A stretch of 64,000 nucleotides of DNA from Sulfuricystis thermophila (GCF_004323595.1 NZ_AP019373.1:682001-746000); one strand, 5' to 3'. Positions 8,193-21,057 are shown, numbered from the stretch's first letter. Program-made: numbers and translations. The notes: generated from the sequence alone by a model not told the origin.

Positions 8193-9181
8193 CAGCGGTT
8201 CAATGCGGCGAGCACGTGTTCCGGTGAGATGTCTTCGAGGCAGCGCAGCGTGTCCGGCGGCGCGAGCGGGCATTCGCGCTCGAAGCACGGAGAGCACGGG
8301 AGCTTAAGGCTCAGGATTTTCGCATGGCGTGAGAGCGGCGGGGTATAGGTCGGGCTCGACGAGCCGTAGAGGGCGATGGTGGGCCGGTCGAGCGCCGCGG
8401 CGACGTGCATCAGGCCGGAATCGTTGGTAACGACGGCGCGCGCGCTGGCGATGAGGTCGATCGCTTGTTCGAGCGTGGTGCGGCCGCACAGATCGAGCGC
8501 AGTCCCTTGGGACAAACGGGCGATCTCGGCGCCGATCGGCGCATCCTTCTTTGAGCCGATGAGCCAGACTGCCGTTCCGTCAGCGCCGATTTTCTGCGCG
8601 AGGGCGGCGAAATGGTGCGCCGGCCAGCGCTTGGCCGGGCCGTATTCCGCGCCGGGACAGAAGACGATGGGATGAGCATCGAGCGGCAGGCCGAGCGCCT
8701 CGCGCGCCTGACGTTGCTGTTCCGGCGTCGAGACCAGGCGGGGTTCGGGCGTGGGAGCGGGGAATTCACCGGCCAGCGCCGCATAACGGTCGACGAGCCG
8801 CGGCAGCGTGCTGTTCGGCAAGCGTCGGTTGAGCAGGATGAAGCGGGCTTCCCCGCTGTAGCCGATGCGTTGTGGAATTTTGGCGAAGAAGGGAACGAGG
8901 GCAGACTTCCATGAGTTCGGCAGCACATAGGCGGCGGCATAGTCGGCGGCTTGGAGACGGCGCCCCAGGGCCTTTCTGCCCGCCCAGTCGAAGGCGCCAT
9001 GCGGGAAGGGGTTTTCGATCACCGCAGCGACTTCCGGCATGCGCCCAAGCAGCGGCGCGCTCCAGGCCGGCGCCAAGACGTGGATCTCGGCCGCCGGATC
9101 GCGTGCCTTGAGCCGCATCAAGAGCGGCTGCATCATGATCGTGTCGCCGATCCAGGACGGCGCGACGATGAGGATCTTCAG
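8192..9181 (-). CDS. waaF: Lipopolysaccharide heptosyltransferase II, CTG start
   Basis: GT9-family glycosyltransferase adding the second heptose to the LPS inner core at the cytoplasmic face of the inner membrane. It begins LKILIVAPSWIGDTIMMQPL, the canonical WaaF N-terminus, and carries CPGAEYGPAKRWP and the C-terminal TNDSGLMHVAAAL donor-binding motif. No ATG, GTG or TTG fits at the conserved N-terminus. The only well-placed start is CTG at 9181, which overlaps the TGA of the preceding zinc-finger gene (CTGA) and has an AAGGGG box about 7 nt upstream. In-frame starts further upstream would add residues antisense-like to the zinc-finger gene. A copy of the 24-bp repeat is read here as KIGADGTA. 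Confidence 0.93.
   Translation of the reverse strand: MKILIVAPSWIGDTIMMQPLLMRLKARDPAAEIHVLAPAWSAPLLGRMPEVAAVIENPFPHGAFDWAGRKALGRRLQAADYAAAYVLPNSWKSALVPFFAKIPQRIGYSGEARFILLNRRLPNSTLPRLVDRYAALAGEFPAPTPEPRLVSTPEQQRQAREALGLPLDAHPIVFCPGAEYGPAKRWPAHHFAALAQKIGADGTAVWLIGSKKDAPIGAEIARLSQGTALDLCGRTTLEQAIDLIASARAVVTNDSGLMHVAAALDRPTIALYGSSSPTYTPPLSRHAKILSLKLPCSPCFERECPLAPPDTLRCLEDISPEHVLAALNR
8570..8593 (-). repeat. 24-bp dispersed repeat, copy 3
   Basis: 21 of 24 positions match. It lies inside waaF in the sense direction and is translated as KIGADGTA. Confidence 0.7.
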
Positions 9182-9381
9182 TGATGCCCCTTCGGTTTCT
9201 CGCCTGTGAAGCGGTAGGTCGTGCCGCAGTAGGGGCAGGTCGCCGTGCCCGTTTTCAGCACGTCGAGATAGATGCGCGGATGGCGCGCCCACAGCGGCGC
9301 GCCCGGACGCGGGCAGGCGAGCGGCAGGTCATGCGCGGTGACGGCGACCTCGCGGGTCTTTTCGTCCAATACGGCGCTCAT
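9178..9381 (-). CDS. CHCC-type zinc-finger protein
   Basis: A 67-residue protein of the zf-CHCC family, related to the NDUFS6/13-kDa subunit zinc domain of complex I. The ligands are visible in order: Cys in LACPRPG, His in WARHPRIYL, then CPYC. Its position between ilvE and waaF is conserved in many betaproteobacteria (established pattern, recalled and not searched). The frame extends upstream, but MSAVLDEKTREV at 9381 is where family similarity begins. The function is not known. Confidence 0.9.
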   Translation of the reverse strand: MSAVLDEKTREVAVTAHDLPLACPRPGAPLWARHPRIYLDVLKTGTATCPYCGTTYRFTGEKPKGHH

Positions 9382-9400
9382 TTCTCGTCTCCAGGAGCAA

Positions 9401-10321
9401 TCAAACCGGGGTGAGCCAGTCGGCATGGGCCGGCACGCGGCCGGCGACCACGTCGAAGAACAGGCGCTGGATCTTTTCGGTGATCGGGCCGCGGCGGCCG
9501 GCGCCGATGGTGCGGCCGTCGAGCTCGCGGATCGGCGTGACTTCGGCGGCCGTGCCGGTGAAGAAGGCTTCATCGGCGATGTAGATGTCGTCGCGCGTCA
9601 GGCGCTTCGAGACGACCGTGTAGCCGAGTTCCTGGGCGAGCGTGTGGATCGTCGCACGGGTGATGCCGATCAGGGCGGAAGCGATCTCGGGTTCGAAGAT
9701 CTGGCCGTTCTTGACGACGAACAGGTTTTCACCCGGGCCTTCGGCGACGAAGCCGTCGACGTCGAGCAGCAGCGCTTCGTCATAGCCGTGTTCGGTCGCC
9801 TCGACGTTGGCGAGGATCGAATTGGCATAGGTGCCGGAATACTTGGCGCGGCACATCGAGACATTGACGTGATGGCGCGCGTAGGAAGAGGTCTTGACGC
9901 GGATGCCTTTCTCCAGGCCTTCTTCGCCGAGATAGGCGCCCCAGGGCCAGGCGGCGATGGCGACATGCACCTTGGCGCCGATCGGCGAGACGCCCATCTT
10001 CTCGGAGCCATAGAAGGCGATCGGCCGGATGTAGGCGGATTCGAGCCCGTTGGCACGCACGACTTCCTTCTGCGCCGCCATCAGCGTTTCCTTGTCATAG
10101 GGCATCGGCATGCGGTAGATGTGCGCCGAATCGAACAGCCGGTCGGTATGCTCCTTGAGCTTGAAGATGGCCGTGCCATTGACGGTCTTGTAGGCGCGCA
10201 CGCCTTCGAAGACGGCGAGGCCGTAGTGCAGGGAATGGGTCAGCACGTGCGTGGTGGCTTCGCGCCAGGGCACGAGTTTGCCGTCGTACCAGATGAAGCC
10301 GTCGCGGTCTGCCATGGACAT
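9401..10321 (-). CDS. ilvE: Branched-chain amino acid aminotransferase
   Basis: PLP-dependent fold-IV transaminase catalysing the last step of Leu, Ile and Val synthesis. The 306 residues match IlvE. Features are DGFIWYDGKLVPW at the N-terminus, HSLHYGLAVFEGVRAY, the lysine-bearing segment KYSGTYANSILANVEA, and EGPGENLFVVKNG followed by GITRATI. It is divergent from nudJ across 61 nt and is the likely first gene of a minus-strand run through the zinc finger, waaF, SnoaL and phosphohexomutase genes. Confidence 0.96.
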   Translation of the reverse strand: MSMADRDGFIWYDGKLVPWREATTHVLTHSLHYGLAVFEGVRAYKTVNGTAIFKLKEHTDRLFDSAHIYRMPMPYDKETLMAAQKEVVRANGLESAYIRPIAFYGSEKMGVSPIGAKVHVAIAAWPWGAYLGEEGLEKGIRVKTSSYARHHVNVSMCRAKYSGTYANSILANVEATEHGYDEALLLDVDGFVAEGPGENLFVVKNGQIFEPEIASALIGITRATIHTLAQELGYTVVSKRLTRDDIYIADEAFFTGTAAEVTPIRELDGRTIGAGRRGPITEKIQRLFFDVVAGRVPAHADWLTPV

Positions 10322-10382
10322 GGTCGATCTCCGGAATGTTCAAACGATCCGTAATTCTAACTTGGCCGCTAGAATGAGGCAC

Positions 10383-10835
10383 ATGAATCGCATCTGGAAA
10401 CCCAATGTCACCGTCGCCGCGCTGATGGAACGGGAGGGCCGCTTTCTGCTCGTCGAGGAGGAGACGGCGGAGGGCTTGCGCTTCAACCAGCCCGCCGGTC
10501 ATCTCGACGAAGGCGAGTCGCTGATCGAAGCCTGCACGCGCGAGGCGCTGGAGGAGACCGCCCATGCCTTCACGCCGACCGCGCTGGTCGGCGTCTATCA
10601 ATGGCCGCGTCCGCAGGGCGACATCACCTATCTGCGCTTTGCCTTCGCGGGAGAAGTCGGCGCTCGCGATGCGGCACGACCGCTCGACACCGGCATCCTG
10701 CGCGCCGTCTGGATGACCGTGGAGGAAATCGAAGCCTGCCAGGACCGGCACCGCAGCCCGCTGGTGCTGCAATGCATCCGGGATTATCTGGCCGGCAGGC
10801 GTTACCCGCTCGAGCTGATTCATCACTATGGCTAA
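10383..10835 (+). CDS. nudJ: Nudix hydrolase, NudJ type
   Basis: Nudix-family phosphatase acting on nucleoside di/triphosphates and thiamine diphosphate precursors in characterised NudJ proteins. The 150 residues carry the Nudix box [20 protein letters not shown] (about residues 40-59) with its catalytic glutamates. It overlaps mnmA by 8 nt, the same nudJ-mnmA pairing as in Escherichia coli, which supports the name. ATG 10383 lies only 7 nt after a TAGAAT box, so the transcript may have little or no leader. A degenerate 24-bp repeat copy is read as EVGARDAA. Confidence 0.9.
   Translation: MNRIWKPNVTVAALMEREGRFLLVEEETAEGLRFNQPAGHLDEGESLIEACTREALEETAHAFTPTALVGVYQWPRPQGDITYLRFAFAGEVGARDAARPLDTGILRAVWMTVEEIEACQDRHRSPLVLQCIRDYLAGRRYPLELIHHYG
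10653..10676 (+). repeat. 24-bp dispersed repeat, degenerate copy 4
   Basis: 19 of 24 positions match. It lies inside nudJ, sense direction, translated as EVGARDAA. This is one of the weaker copies. Confidence 0.45.
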
Positions 10836-11901
10836 AGTCATCGTCGGCATGTCGGGCGGCGTCGATTCCTCGGTTGCCGCGCTGCTTTTGCAGCGTCAGG
10901 GCCATGAGGTGATCGGCCTGTTCATGAAGAACTGGGAAGACGACGACAGCGAAGAATACTGCTCGTCGCGCCAGGACCTGATCGACGCCACCGCCGCGGC
11001 CGACGTGATCGGCATCGAGCTCGAGGCGGTCAACTTCGCGGCCGAGTATCGGGAGCGTGTCTTCGCCAATTTCCTCGCCGAATATCAGGCCGGCCGCACG
11101 CCGAATCCCGACGTGCTGTGCAATTCGGAAATCAAGTTCAGGGCCTTTCTCGACCACGCCCTGAAGCTGGGCGCCGACTACATCGCCACCGGCCACTATG
11201 CCCAGGTGCGCGAATTCCTCGGCGAGTATCAGCTCTTGAAGGCCGAGGATGGCACCAAGGATCAGAGCTACTTCCTTTATCGCTTGAACCAACAGCAGCT
11301 GGCCAAGACCTTGTTTCCGCTGGGCGGCCTCTACAAGCGCGAAGTGCGCGAGATCGCGCGCCAGGCGGGGCTGGCCAACTACGCTAAGAAGGATTCCACT
11401 GGCATCTGCTTCATCGGCGAGCGGCGCTTCCGCGAGTTCCTCGCCCGCTATCTGCCCAAGACGCCGGGCGAGATTCGCCGCCTCGACGATGATCGTGTCG
11501 TCGGCGAGCATCAAGGGGTCGCGTATTACACGCTCGGCCAGCGCGAAGGTCTGGGCATCGGCGGGGTCAAGGACGCGGCCGAGGAACCCTGGTTCGTCGC
11601 GGCGAAGGATCGCGAGCGAAACATCCTCTATGTCGTGCAGGGCCACGACCATCCCGCGCTGCTCTCGAACCGCCTGATCGCCGGCGAGCTGTCCTGGGTC
11701 TCCGGGCGCGCACCGCATACCCACTGGGTCTATTCCGCGAAGACGCGTTATCGGATGCCCGATGCGCCCTGCGAGGTCGAGCGTGTCGACAGCGAACGAT
11801 GCGAAGTGGTGTTCGCCGCGCCGCAGTGGGCGGTGACGCCGGGGCAGTCGGTGGTGCTCTACGAGTCGAACGTCTGCCTGGGCGGCGGGATCATCCTGTA
11901 G
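10828..11901 (+). CDS. mnmA: tRNA 2-thiouridylase MnmA
   Basis: Installs the 2-thio group on U34 of tRNA-Lys, -Glu and -Gln using ATP and persulfide sulfur. The N-terminal PP-loop is [16 protein letters not shown], and the catalytic cysteines are in [12 protein letters not shown] and [10 protein letters not shown]. The TGHYAQ and DQSYFLY motifs are also present. The 357 residues match the family. It overlaps nudJ at its start and converges with the GST gene, the two 3' ends overlapping by 11 nt. Confidence 0.97.
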   Translation: MAKVIVGMSGGVDSSVAALLLQRQGHEVIGLFMKNWEDDDSEEYCSSRQDLIDATAAADVIGIELEAVNFAAEYRERVFANFLAEYQAGRTPNPDVLCNSEIKFRAFLDHALKLGADYIATGHYAQVREFLGEYQLLKAEDGTKDQSYFLYRLNQQQLAKTLFPLGGLYKREVREIARQAGLANYAKKDSTGICFIGERRFREFLARYLPKTPGEIRRLDDDRVVGEHQGVAYYTLGQREGLGIGGVKDAAEEPWFVAAKDRERNILYVVQGHDHPALLSNRLIAGELSWVSGRAPHTHWVYSAKTRYRMPDAPCEVERVDSERCEVVFAAPQWAVTPGQSVVLYESNVCLGGGIIL

Positions 11902-12499
11902 GCGCAGTCTCGGCAAACGACGGCCGCTGCATCAGCTTGTCGTAGTGTTTCGCCAGATTCGGATATTGGCTGCGCCAGTCGAGATCGGGAAAGCGGAATG
12001 ACAGGTAGCCGAGCAGGCTGCCCAGTGCGACGTCGGCCAGCGTGATGGCGGTGCCATGACACCAGGCTTGCTCGCCGAGATCGCGCGCGCAGGCGGCGAG
12101 GGAGAAGTCGATCACCTTGCGCTGCCGCTCGATCCAGCTGGCGCTGCTCTCGCCTTCCGGACGGCGGCTTTCCATCACCGCAGCGACGGCGGCATCGAGC
12201 GTGCCGTCACAGAGGGCTTCCCAACGCCGGATCAGCGTGCGTTCGCGGCCGGGCGGCGGCAGCAGACGATTGTTTGGCGCCAGGTTGTCGAGATATTCGA
12301 CGATCACGCGCGAATCGAACAGGCTGCTGCCATCGTCGAGCAGCAGCACCGGGATGCGGCACAGCGGATTGTGCGGCGCCAACCCGCTGCCATCGGGGCC
12401 GCCATTGTCGATGACGAATTCGCAGTCGATCTTTTTTTCCGCGAGCACGATGCGCGTCTTGCGGACATACGGGCTGGAGAGCGATCCAAGCAGTTTCAT
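11891..12499 (-). CDS. Glutathione S-transferase family protein
   Basis: A 202-residue soluble GST. The thioredoxin-like N-terminal domain reads [20 protein letters not shown], and the cis-Pro glutathione site is [19 protein letters not shown]. The helical C-terminal domain ends in [19 protein letters not shown]. YfcF/YibF-like members conjugate or reduce glutathione adducts; the substrate is unknown. ATG 12499 is chosen because it begins exactly at the conserved domain. Confidence 0.9.
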   Translation of the reverse strand: MKLLGSLSSPYVRKTRIVLAEKKIDCEFVIDNGGPDGSGLAPHNPLCRIPVLLLDDGSSLFDSRVIVEYLDNLAPNNRLLPPPGRERTLIRRWEALCDGTLDAAVAAVMESRRPEGESSASWIERQRKVIDFSLAACARDLGEQAWCHGTAITLADVALGSLLGYLSFRFPDLDWRSQYPNLAKHYDKLMQRPSFAETAPTG

Positions 12500-12615
12500 G
12501 GGCTGAGGATGTCGAGGCAATGCGTCGAATCGTATCATTCCGCGAGCCGTTTCACGCAATCGCAGATGCTATGCGCTGATAAAATTGCGCAATCAACCGC
12601 CGCCCGATACCCTGA

Positions 12616-14034
<1,419 letters not shown>

Positions 14035-14358
14035 ATGGCCTTTGCCGACAACCTGAAGCAGCTGCCGAAGGTTTCGCATCTGGCGGCGCTGCAGCTCTTC
14101 GACCGGCAAGGTAACCTCGTCGCCACGATCGAGAACAAGCCGGGCCAGAGCGGTTCGCTGGCGGTCTATAACCATCTCGCGCAGCTCTATGGCGCGATCA
14201 CGCCCGAAGCGGCGAAGAAGGGGCTGGAGCTCTACGCCGAGCACGCCGAGGATGCACGCGTCCATCCAGGCAAGCATCCGAACATCGACCGTTTGGTGAC
14301 GCTTGTCACAGAGGGCGGCCAGCTGCGTGTCAAGCAGGTGTTCGCCACGGGCGAATGA
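14035..14358 (+). CDS. Conserved small protein, probably DUF2322 family
   Basis: A 107-residue cytosolic protein beginning MAFADNLKQLPKVSHLAALQ, with a middle FDRQGNLVATIENKPGQSGS and a C-terminal basic segment. It resembles the DUF2322 proteins of betaproteobacteria, an assignment from memory. No catalytic motif, signal peptide or membrane segment is seen. It begins immediately after the purB stop, so it is translated from the same message. Function unknown. Confidence 0.8.
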   Translation: MAFADNLKQLPKVSHLAALQLFDRQGNLVATIENKPGQSGSLAVYNHLAQLYGAITPEAAKKGLELYAEHAEDARVHPGKHPNIDRLVTLVTEGGQLRVKQVFATGE

Positions 14359-14401
14359 CATACAATCATCCCGCCGTTACAACCACCACAGGAGAGATCG
14401 T

Positions 14402-14866
14402 ATGAAAATGAAAACACTCGTCACCGGCATGGCGCTGGCCGCCATTGCCGCCTCCGCCACTGCCCAGGTCGTCGGTAAGATGGAAGACCAGATCCGCTGG
14501 CGGCAGTCGGCCTATCACACGATGGCCTGGAGCATGGCGCGCATCAAGGCCAATGTCGAAGGCACGTTCAACAAGGAGCAGGTGATCGAGGCCGCCAACG
14601 TGATCCAGGCGATCGCCAACTCGAAGATGGGCGCGCTCTACCAGCCGGGCTCGGACAAGGGTAAGGGCTGGAAGGAAACCCGCCTCAAGTCCGAGTTCTT
14701 CGGTAGTCCGGAACTGGGCAAGATCGCCCAGAACTTCGGTCAGCAGGCCAACGAGATGGCCAAGGTGGCGTCTACTGGCGATGCCGCGGCGGTCAAGGCC
14801 CAGTTCGGCAAGCTGGGCGAAGCCTGCAAGGCTTGCCATGACAAGTTCAGAAAGGACGAAGACTGA
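14402..14866 (+). CDS. cycP: Cytochrome c' (class II cytochrome c)
   Basis: Periplasmic four-helix-bundle heme protein of 154 residues. A signal peptide (MKMKTLVTGMALAAIAASATA) is followed by the mature protein, and the C-terminal heme motif is CKACH within GEACKACHDKFRKDED, as expected for cytochrome c'. These proteins bind NO and take part in nitrosative-stress protection or electron transfer. An AGGAGAG box precedes ATG 14402. A convergent b561-type cytochrome gene lies just downstream, and the two may be functional partners. Confidence 0.93.
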   Translation: MKMKTLVTGMALAAIAASATAQVVGKMEDQIRWRQSAYHTMAWSMARIKANVEGTFNKEQVIEAANVIQAIANSKMGALYQPGSDKGKGWKETRLKSEFFGSPELGKIAQNFGQQANEMAKVASTGDAAAVKAQFGKLGEACKACHDKFRKDED

Positions 14867-14890
14867 GAGGGCGTGATTTCTTCGCCCCAG

Positions 14891-14914
14891 CGGCCGCCTG
14901 CGGGCGGCCGTTTT
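14891..14914 (+). terminator. Rho-independent terminator after cytochrome c'
   Basis: An 8-bp GC stem CGGCCGCC/GGCGGCCG with a 4-nt loop is followed by TTTT. It lies 24 nt beyond the cytochrome c' stop codon. Confidence 0.8.
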
Positions 14915-14920
14915 GTTTGG

Positions 14921-14944
14921 TGCCGTCCTCGCAGCGCCGACTTT
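14921..14944 (-). repeat. 24-bp dispersed repeat, copy 5
   Basis: 21 of 24 positions match. It is intergenic, between the cytochrome c' terminator and the stop codon of the b561 gene, touching the latter. Confidence 0.7.
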
Positions 14945-15627
14945 CAAAAGTCTGGGGCAGTTTGTCCGGCGGGCGCTGTGGTTGGTGGCGGCAGCCAGAC
15001 CCCAGATGCCGCCCAGACGGCAGCCAAGGCAATCAGCAGCCCGACGATGAAAGCGGCGATGCCGCCGCCCCTTGCCGATTCGCCGGATTGGCCTTCGGCC
15101 CAGCCGGTGAGCATGGGTTTGACGAGGTTTTGTTGCTTCACCCGGGCGTAGAAAACGATCGCGCCGATGTGCAATGTGACCAAGAACAGCAGCCCTTTTT
15201 CGAGCAGTTGATGGATGCCTGTGAGGCGGGTGGATAGCGCGCTGCCGACCAGCGGGTAGAGATAGCCCTCGAAGGCGATGTCGTCGTTGGCAAACAGGCC
15301 GGTGCCTGCCTGCAAGGCAAGGCAGCCGAGCAGGGCGAGCACGGAGAGCGCGCCCAACGGGTTGTGCCCGAGTCCCTGCCACTTTCCCGCGAGATAGGCG
15401 CGAATCGCCACCGGTCCACGCACGAAAGTGGCAAAGCGCGCATAGGTAGAGCCGACAAAGCCCCAGACGATGCGAAACACGACGAGGCCGAGGATGGCGA
15501 GCCCCAGGCGGCCGTGCCAGACCATCCAGCCGCCGCCGATCTTCGCGGTGACGAAGGCGGCGACGACGCAGATCACCAGCAGCCAGTGGAACAGCCGTGT
15601 CGGTAGGTCCCAGACATAGGCCCTCAT
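14944..15627 (-). CDS. Cytochrome b561-type membrane protein
   Basis: A 227-residue integral membrane protein with about five hydrophobic helices. Histidines suitable for heme b ligation are seen in RLFHWLLV, MVWHGRLGL, TGIHQLLEKG and VTLHIGAIVF, the pattern of the b561/Ni-Fe hydrogenase b-type cytochrome superfamily. Such proteins pass electrons between quinones and periplasmic cytochromes, and pairing with the convergent cytochrome c' is plausible. The frame is open to 15648, but ATG 15627 avoids overlap with secF and begins MRAYVWDLPTRLFHW, typical for the family. Confidence 0.88.
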   Translation of the reverse strand: MRAYVWDLPTRLFHWLLVICVVAAFVTAKIGGGWMVWHGRLGLAILGLVVFRIVWGFVGSTYARFATFVRGPVAIRAYLAGKWQGLGHNPLGALSVLALLGCLALQAGTGLFANDDIAFEGYLYPLVGSALSTRLTGIHQLLEKGLLFLVTLHIGAIVFYARVKQQNLVKPMLTGWAEGQSGESARGGGIAAFIVGLLIALAAVWAASGVWLPPPTTAPAGQTAPDF

Positions 15628-15631
15628 GCCG

Positions 15632-16576
15632 TCAGACGCAGGCGCCATCTTCGGTCATTCCCGCCGGCTTTTCCTTCTTCGGCTTGACGAACTGTTCGCG
15701 CGTCACGCCGAGCCACATCACCAGGGGGCTGGCGACCAGCACCGATGAGTAGATGCCGAACAGGATGCCGATGGTCAGCGCCAGCGCGAAGTAGTGCAGC
15801 GCCGGGCCGCCGAAGATCAGCATCGAGGTGACCATCATCTGCGTCGAGCCGTGGGTGATGATCGTCCGCGAGATGGTGCTGGTGATCGCATGGTTGATGA
15901 CTTCGGGCGTCGTCAGGCCGCGCTGCTTCTTGAAGGTTTCGCGCACGCGGTCGAAGACCACCACCGATTCATTCACCGAGTAACCGAGCACGGCAAGCAC
16001 CGCGGCCAGCACCGGCAGCGAGAATTCCCATTGGAAGAAGGCGAAGAAGCCGAGGATGATCACCACGTCGTGCAGATTGGCGATGATCGCCGAGACGGCG
16101 AAGCGCCACTCGAAGCGGAACGCGAGATAGACGACGATGCCGATCACGACCAGCATCAGGGCCATTGCCCCATCCTCGGCGAGCTCCTTGCCGACCTGGG
16201 GACCGACGAACTCGACACGCTTGATGGTTGGCGAGTCACCCAGCGCATCGAGGCTCGTCTTGACACGTTCGCTGACTTTGGCGCTTTCGCCGGCCTTCAA
16301 GGGCACGCGGATCAGCACGTCGCGTGCGGAACCGAAGTTGATCACCTGGGTATCGGTGAAGCCGTCGGCTTCGAGCCGCTGGCGAATCTTGTCGAGGTCG
16401 GGGGGCTGGGTATAGCCCACCTCGACCAGCGTGCCGCCGGTGAATTCGATCGACAGATGCAGGCCCTTGGTGGCGAGGAAGAACACCGCCAGCACGAAGG
16501 TGATCAACGAGATGATGTTGAACACCAGCGCATGGCGCATGAAGGGGATGTCTTTCTTGATGCGGAAGAATTCCAT
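15632..16576 (-). CDS. secF: Protein translocase subunit SecF
   Basis: Inner-membrane RND-type partner of SecD that uses the proton gradient to help Sec-dependent export. The 314 residues have six membrane segments, a periplasmic domain (EFTGGTLVEVGYTQPPD), and conserved FRFEWRFAVSAIIA and GYSVNESVVVFDRVRE motifs. It lies 12 nt downstream of secD in the queA-tgt-yajC-secD-secF operon. Confidence 0.97.
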   Translation of the reverse strand: MEFFRIKKDIPFMRHALVFNIISLITFVLAVFFLATKGLHLSIEFTGGTLVEVGYTQPPDLDKIRQRLEADGFTDTQVINFGSARDVLIRVPLKAGESAKVSERVKTSLDALGDSPTIKRVEFVGPQVGKELAEDGAMALMLVVIGIVVYLAFRFEWRFAVSAIIANLHDVVIILGFFAFFQWEFSLPVLAAVLAVLGYSVNESVVVFDRVRETFKKQRGLTTPEVINHAITSTISRTIITHGSTQMMVTSMLIFGGPALHYFALALTIGILFGIYSSVLVASPLVMWLGVTREQFVKPKKEKPAGMTEDGACV

Positions 16577-16588
16577 GCGCGTTTCCCC

Positions 16589-18466
16589 TTACTTGGTTTC
16601 GATGCCCGGTTTCCAGACCTGGCCGATGCTAATGGAATCGAGCTTCCTGCGCCCGCCGTAGATCCAGTTGACCAGCGCGCGCGAGACCACCACCGAGCTG
16701 AAGATCGAGGTCAGGATGCCGAGACAGTGCACCACGGCAAAGCCGCGCACCGGGCCGGAGCCGAAGATCAGGAGCGCGACGCCGGCGATCAGCGTGGTGA
16801 TGTTCGAGTCGAGAATCGTGCCCCAGGCGCGTTCATAACCGGCGGCGATCGCGGCATGCGGCGTGACGCCATTCCTGAGTTCCTCGCGGATGCGCTCGTT
16901 GATCAGTACGTTGGCGTCGATCGCCATACCGAGCGTCAGCGCCACCGCGGCGATGCCGGGCAGGGTCAGCGTGGCCTGCAGGAGCGAGAGCAGGGCGACC
17001 AGGAACAGCAGGTTGGCGGTCAGCGCGATCACCGAGACCAGGCCGAGCAGGTGGTAGTAGGCGATCATGAATGCGGCGATCGCGAGGAAGCCCCACAGCG
17101 TGGAGTGCATGCCTTTGGCGATGTTGTCGGCGCCCAAGGAGGGGCCGATGGTGCGCTCTTCGACGATCTCCATCGGCGCGGCGAGCGACCCGGCACGCAG
17201 CAGCAGTGCGACGTCACTCGCCTCGGTCGTCGTCATGCGGCCGGAAATCTGCACCCGGCCGCCGCCGATCTCGGAGCGGATCACCGGCGCGGTGACGACT
17301 TCGCCCTTGCCCTTCTCGATCAGCAGGATCGCCATGCGCTTGCCGACGTTCTCACGCGTCACGTCCTTGAAGATGCGCGCACCGGCGGCATCGAGGGTGA
17401 GGTGCACCGCAGGTTCATGGGTCTGGGAATCGAAGCCGGCCTGGGCATCGGTGAGACGGTCGCCGGTGAGCACGACCTGCTTTTTCACCAGCAGGCCGCG
17501 GCCACCGCGCTCGATGTAGTAATCGGTGCCCGCCGGCGGCTGGCCCTGGGCAGCCAGCTCCATGACGGCCGGGTTGGCGCTGGCTTCGTCGTCCACCATG
17601 CGGATTTCCAGCGTCGCGGTGCGGCCGAGGATGTCTTTCGCCTTGGCGGTGTCCTGCACACCCGGCAGCTGGACGACGATGCGATCCGCGCCCTGCTGCT
17701 GGATCACCGGTTCGGCCACGCCGAGTTCGTTGATGCGGTTGGCGAGCGTGGTGATGTTCTGCTTGATGGCGAATTCCTGGATGCGCTTTTGCGCCGCCGG
17801 CTTCAGGGTCGCCACCAGCTTGAAGTCGGCGCCTTCCTGCGCGTCGATGATGTCGAGATCGGGTTGGTTGTCGGCGATCACCGCGCGCGCCTTGTCGCGC
17901 GTCTCGGCATCGCGGAAGCGGATCACCAGTTGATTGCCTTCACGCGCGATGCCGCCGTGGCGGAGGGACTTGTCGCGCAGCAGGGTGCGCAAATCGGCGC
18001 CGAGCGAGTCGAGCCGCTTGGTGATCGCGCCTTTCATATCCACCTGCAGCAGGAAATGTACACCGCCGCGCAGATCGAGGCCCAGATACATCGGCAGCGC
18101 GTGGATCGCGGTCAGCCAGTCCGGCGAGGCCGAGAGGAGATTCAAGGCCACGCTGTAGGAAGCATCGGCAGGATCGGGATTGAGCGCCTTTTCGATCGCA
18201 TCCTTGGCCTTGAGCTGCGTTTCGGTATCCTTGAGGCGGACACGGATGCTGTGCTGGTCGGCGAACACCCCGGTCGGCTGGATGCCGGATGCGGCAAGGA
18301 TCTCTTCGATGCGGCCCTGCAGTTTCTGATCGACCTTGATCGTTGCCTTGACGCTGGAAACCTGCACGGCCGGCACTTCGCCATAGAAGTTCGGCAGCGT
18401 GTAGAGCAGGCCGAAGATCAACGCCACGATGACGATGGCGTTTTTCCAGAGGGGGTATTTGTTCAT
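16589..18466 (-). CDS. secD: Protein translocase subunit SecD
   Basis: Proton-driven Sec accessory membrane protein of 625 residues. One N-terminal membrane segment (KNAIVIVALIFGLLYTLPNF) is followed by the large periplasmic domain with LGLDLRGGVHFLLQVDM, and then five helices including GMAIDANVLINERIREEL. ATG 18466 overlaps the yajC stop by one base (TGATG). An upstream extension of the frame would run through yajC and is not used. Confidence 0.97.
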   Translation of the reverse strand: MNKYPLWKNAIVIVALIFGLLYTLPNFYGEVPAVQVSSVKATIKVDQKLQGRIEEILAASGIQPTGVFADQHSIRVRLKDTETQLKAKDAIEKALNPDPADASYSVALNLLSASPDWLTAIHALPMYLGLDLRGGVHFLLQVDMKGAITKRLDSLGADLRTLLRDKSLRHGGIAREGNQLVIRFRDAETRDKARAVIADNQPDLDIIDAQEGADFKLVATLKPAAQKRIQEFAIKQNITTLANRINELGVAEPVIQQQGADRIVVQLPGVQDTAKAKDILGRTATLEIRMVDDEASANPAVMELAAQGQPPAGTDYYIERGGRGLLVKKQVVLTGDRLTDAQAGFDSQTHEPAVHLTLDAAGARIFKDVTRENVGKRMAILLIEKGKGEVVTAPVIRSEIGGGRVQISGRMTTTEASDVALLLRAGSLAAPMEIVEERTIGPSLGADNIAKGMHSTLWGFLAIAAFMIAYYHLLGLVSVIALTANLLFLVALLSLLQATLTLPGIAAVALTLGMAIDANVLINERIREELRNGVTPHAAIAAGYERAWGTILDSNITTLIAGVALLIFGSGPVRGFAVVHCLGILTSIFSSVVVSRALVNWIYGGRRKLDSISIGQVWKPGIETK

Positions 18467-18810
18467 CAGAGTGTCTTGAGCGTGCCCTTGGGCAACAGCG
18501 CGGCGACGGCTTGCTTCTGGATCTGCACTTCGACCGGGGCATCCTTCAACGAGGCGACTTCGATCGCGACGTAGTTTTCGCCCACCTTGGTGATCTTGCC
18601 GACGATGCCGCCCTGGGTCACCACCTCGTCGCCCTTGGCGAGCTCGCTGATCAGCTTCTGGTGCTCTTTGGCCTTCTTCATCTGCGGCCGGATCATCAGG
18701 AACCACAGCACGATGAACATCAGGATGATCGGGGCCAGCCCCATCAACCCGCCGGTCGGGTCCTGGGCAGCGCCTTGCGCGGCTTGGGCATAAGCATTGG
18801 CAATCAGCAT
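18466..18810 (-). CDS. yajC: Preprotein translocase subunit YajC
   Basis: Small single-span accessory subunit of the SecDF complex, 114 residues. The hydrophobic helix APIILMFIVLWFLMIRPQ is followed by the conserved KKAKEHQKLISELAKGDEVV region. It sits between tgt and secD, the standard gene order. Confidence 0.96.
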   Translation of the reverse strand: MLIANAYAQAAQGAAQDPTGGLMGLAPIILMFIVLWFLMIRPQMKKAKEHQKLISELAKGDEVVTQGGIVGKITKVGENYVAIEVASLKDAPVEVQIQKQAVAALLPKGTLKTL

Positions 18811-18840
18811 GTTTGAATCACTCCTTTGAAATGAGGGGGA

Positions 18841-20974
<2,134 letters not shown>

Positions 20975-21057
20975 CGGTTGCGGGAAGTCTGGGTTTTGCG
21001 GATAATGCACGCACTTCGAGTGGCGGCGCAGCATTCTACGTTGCGCGGCTTCGAATG

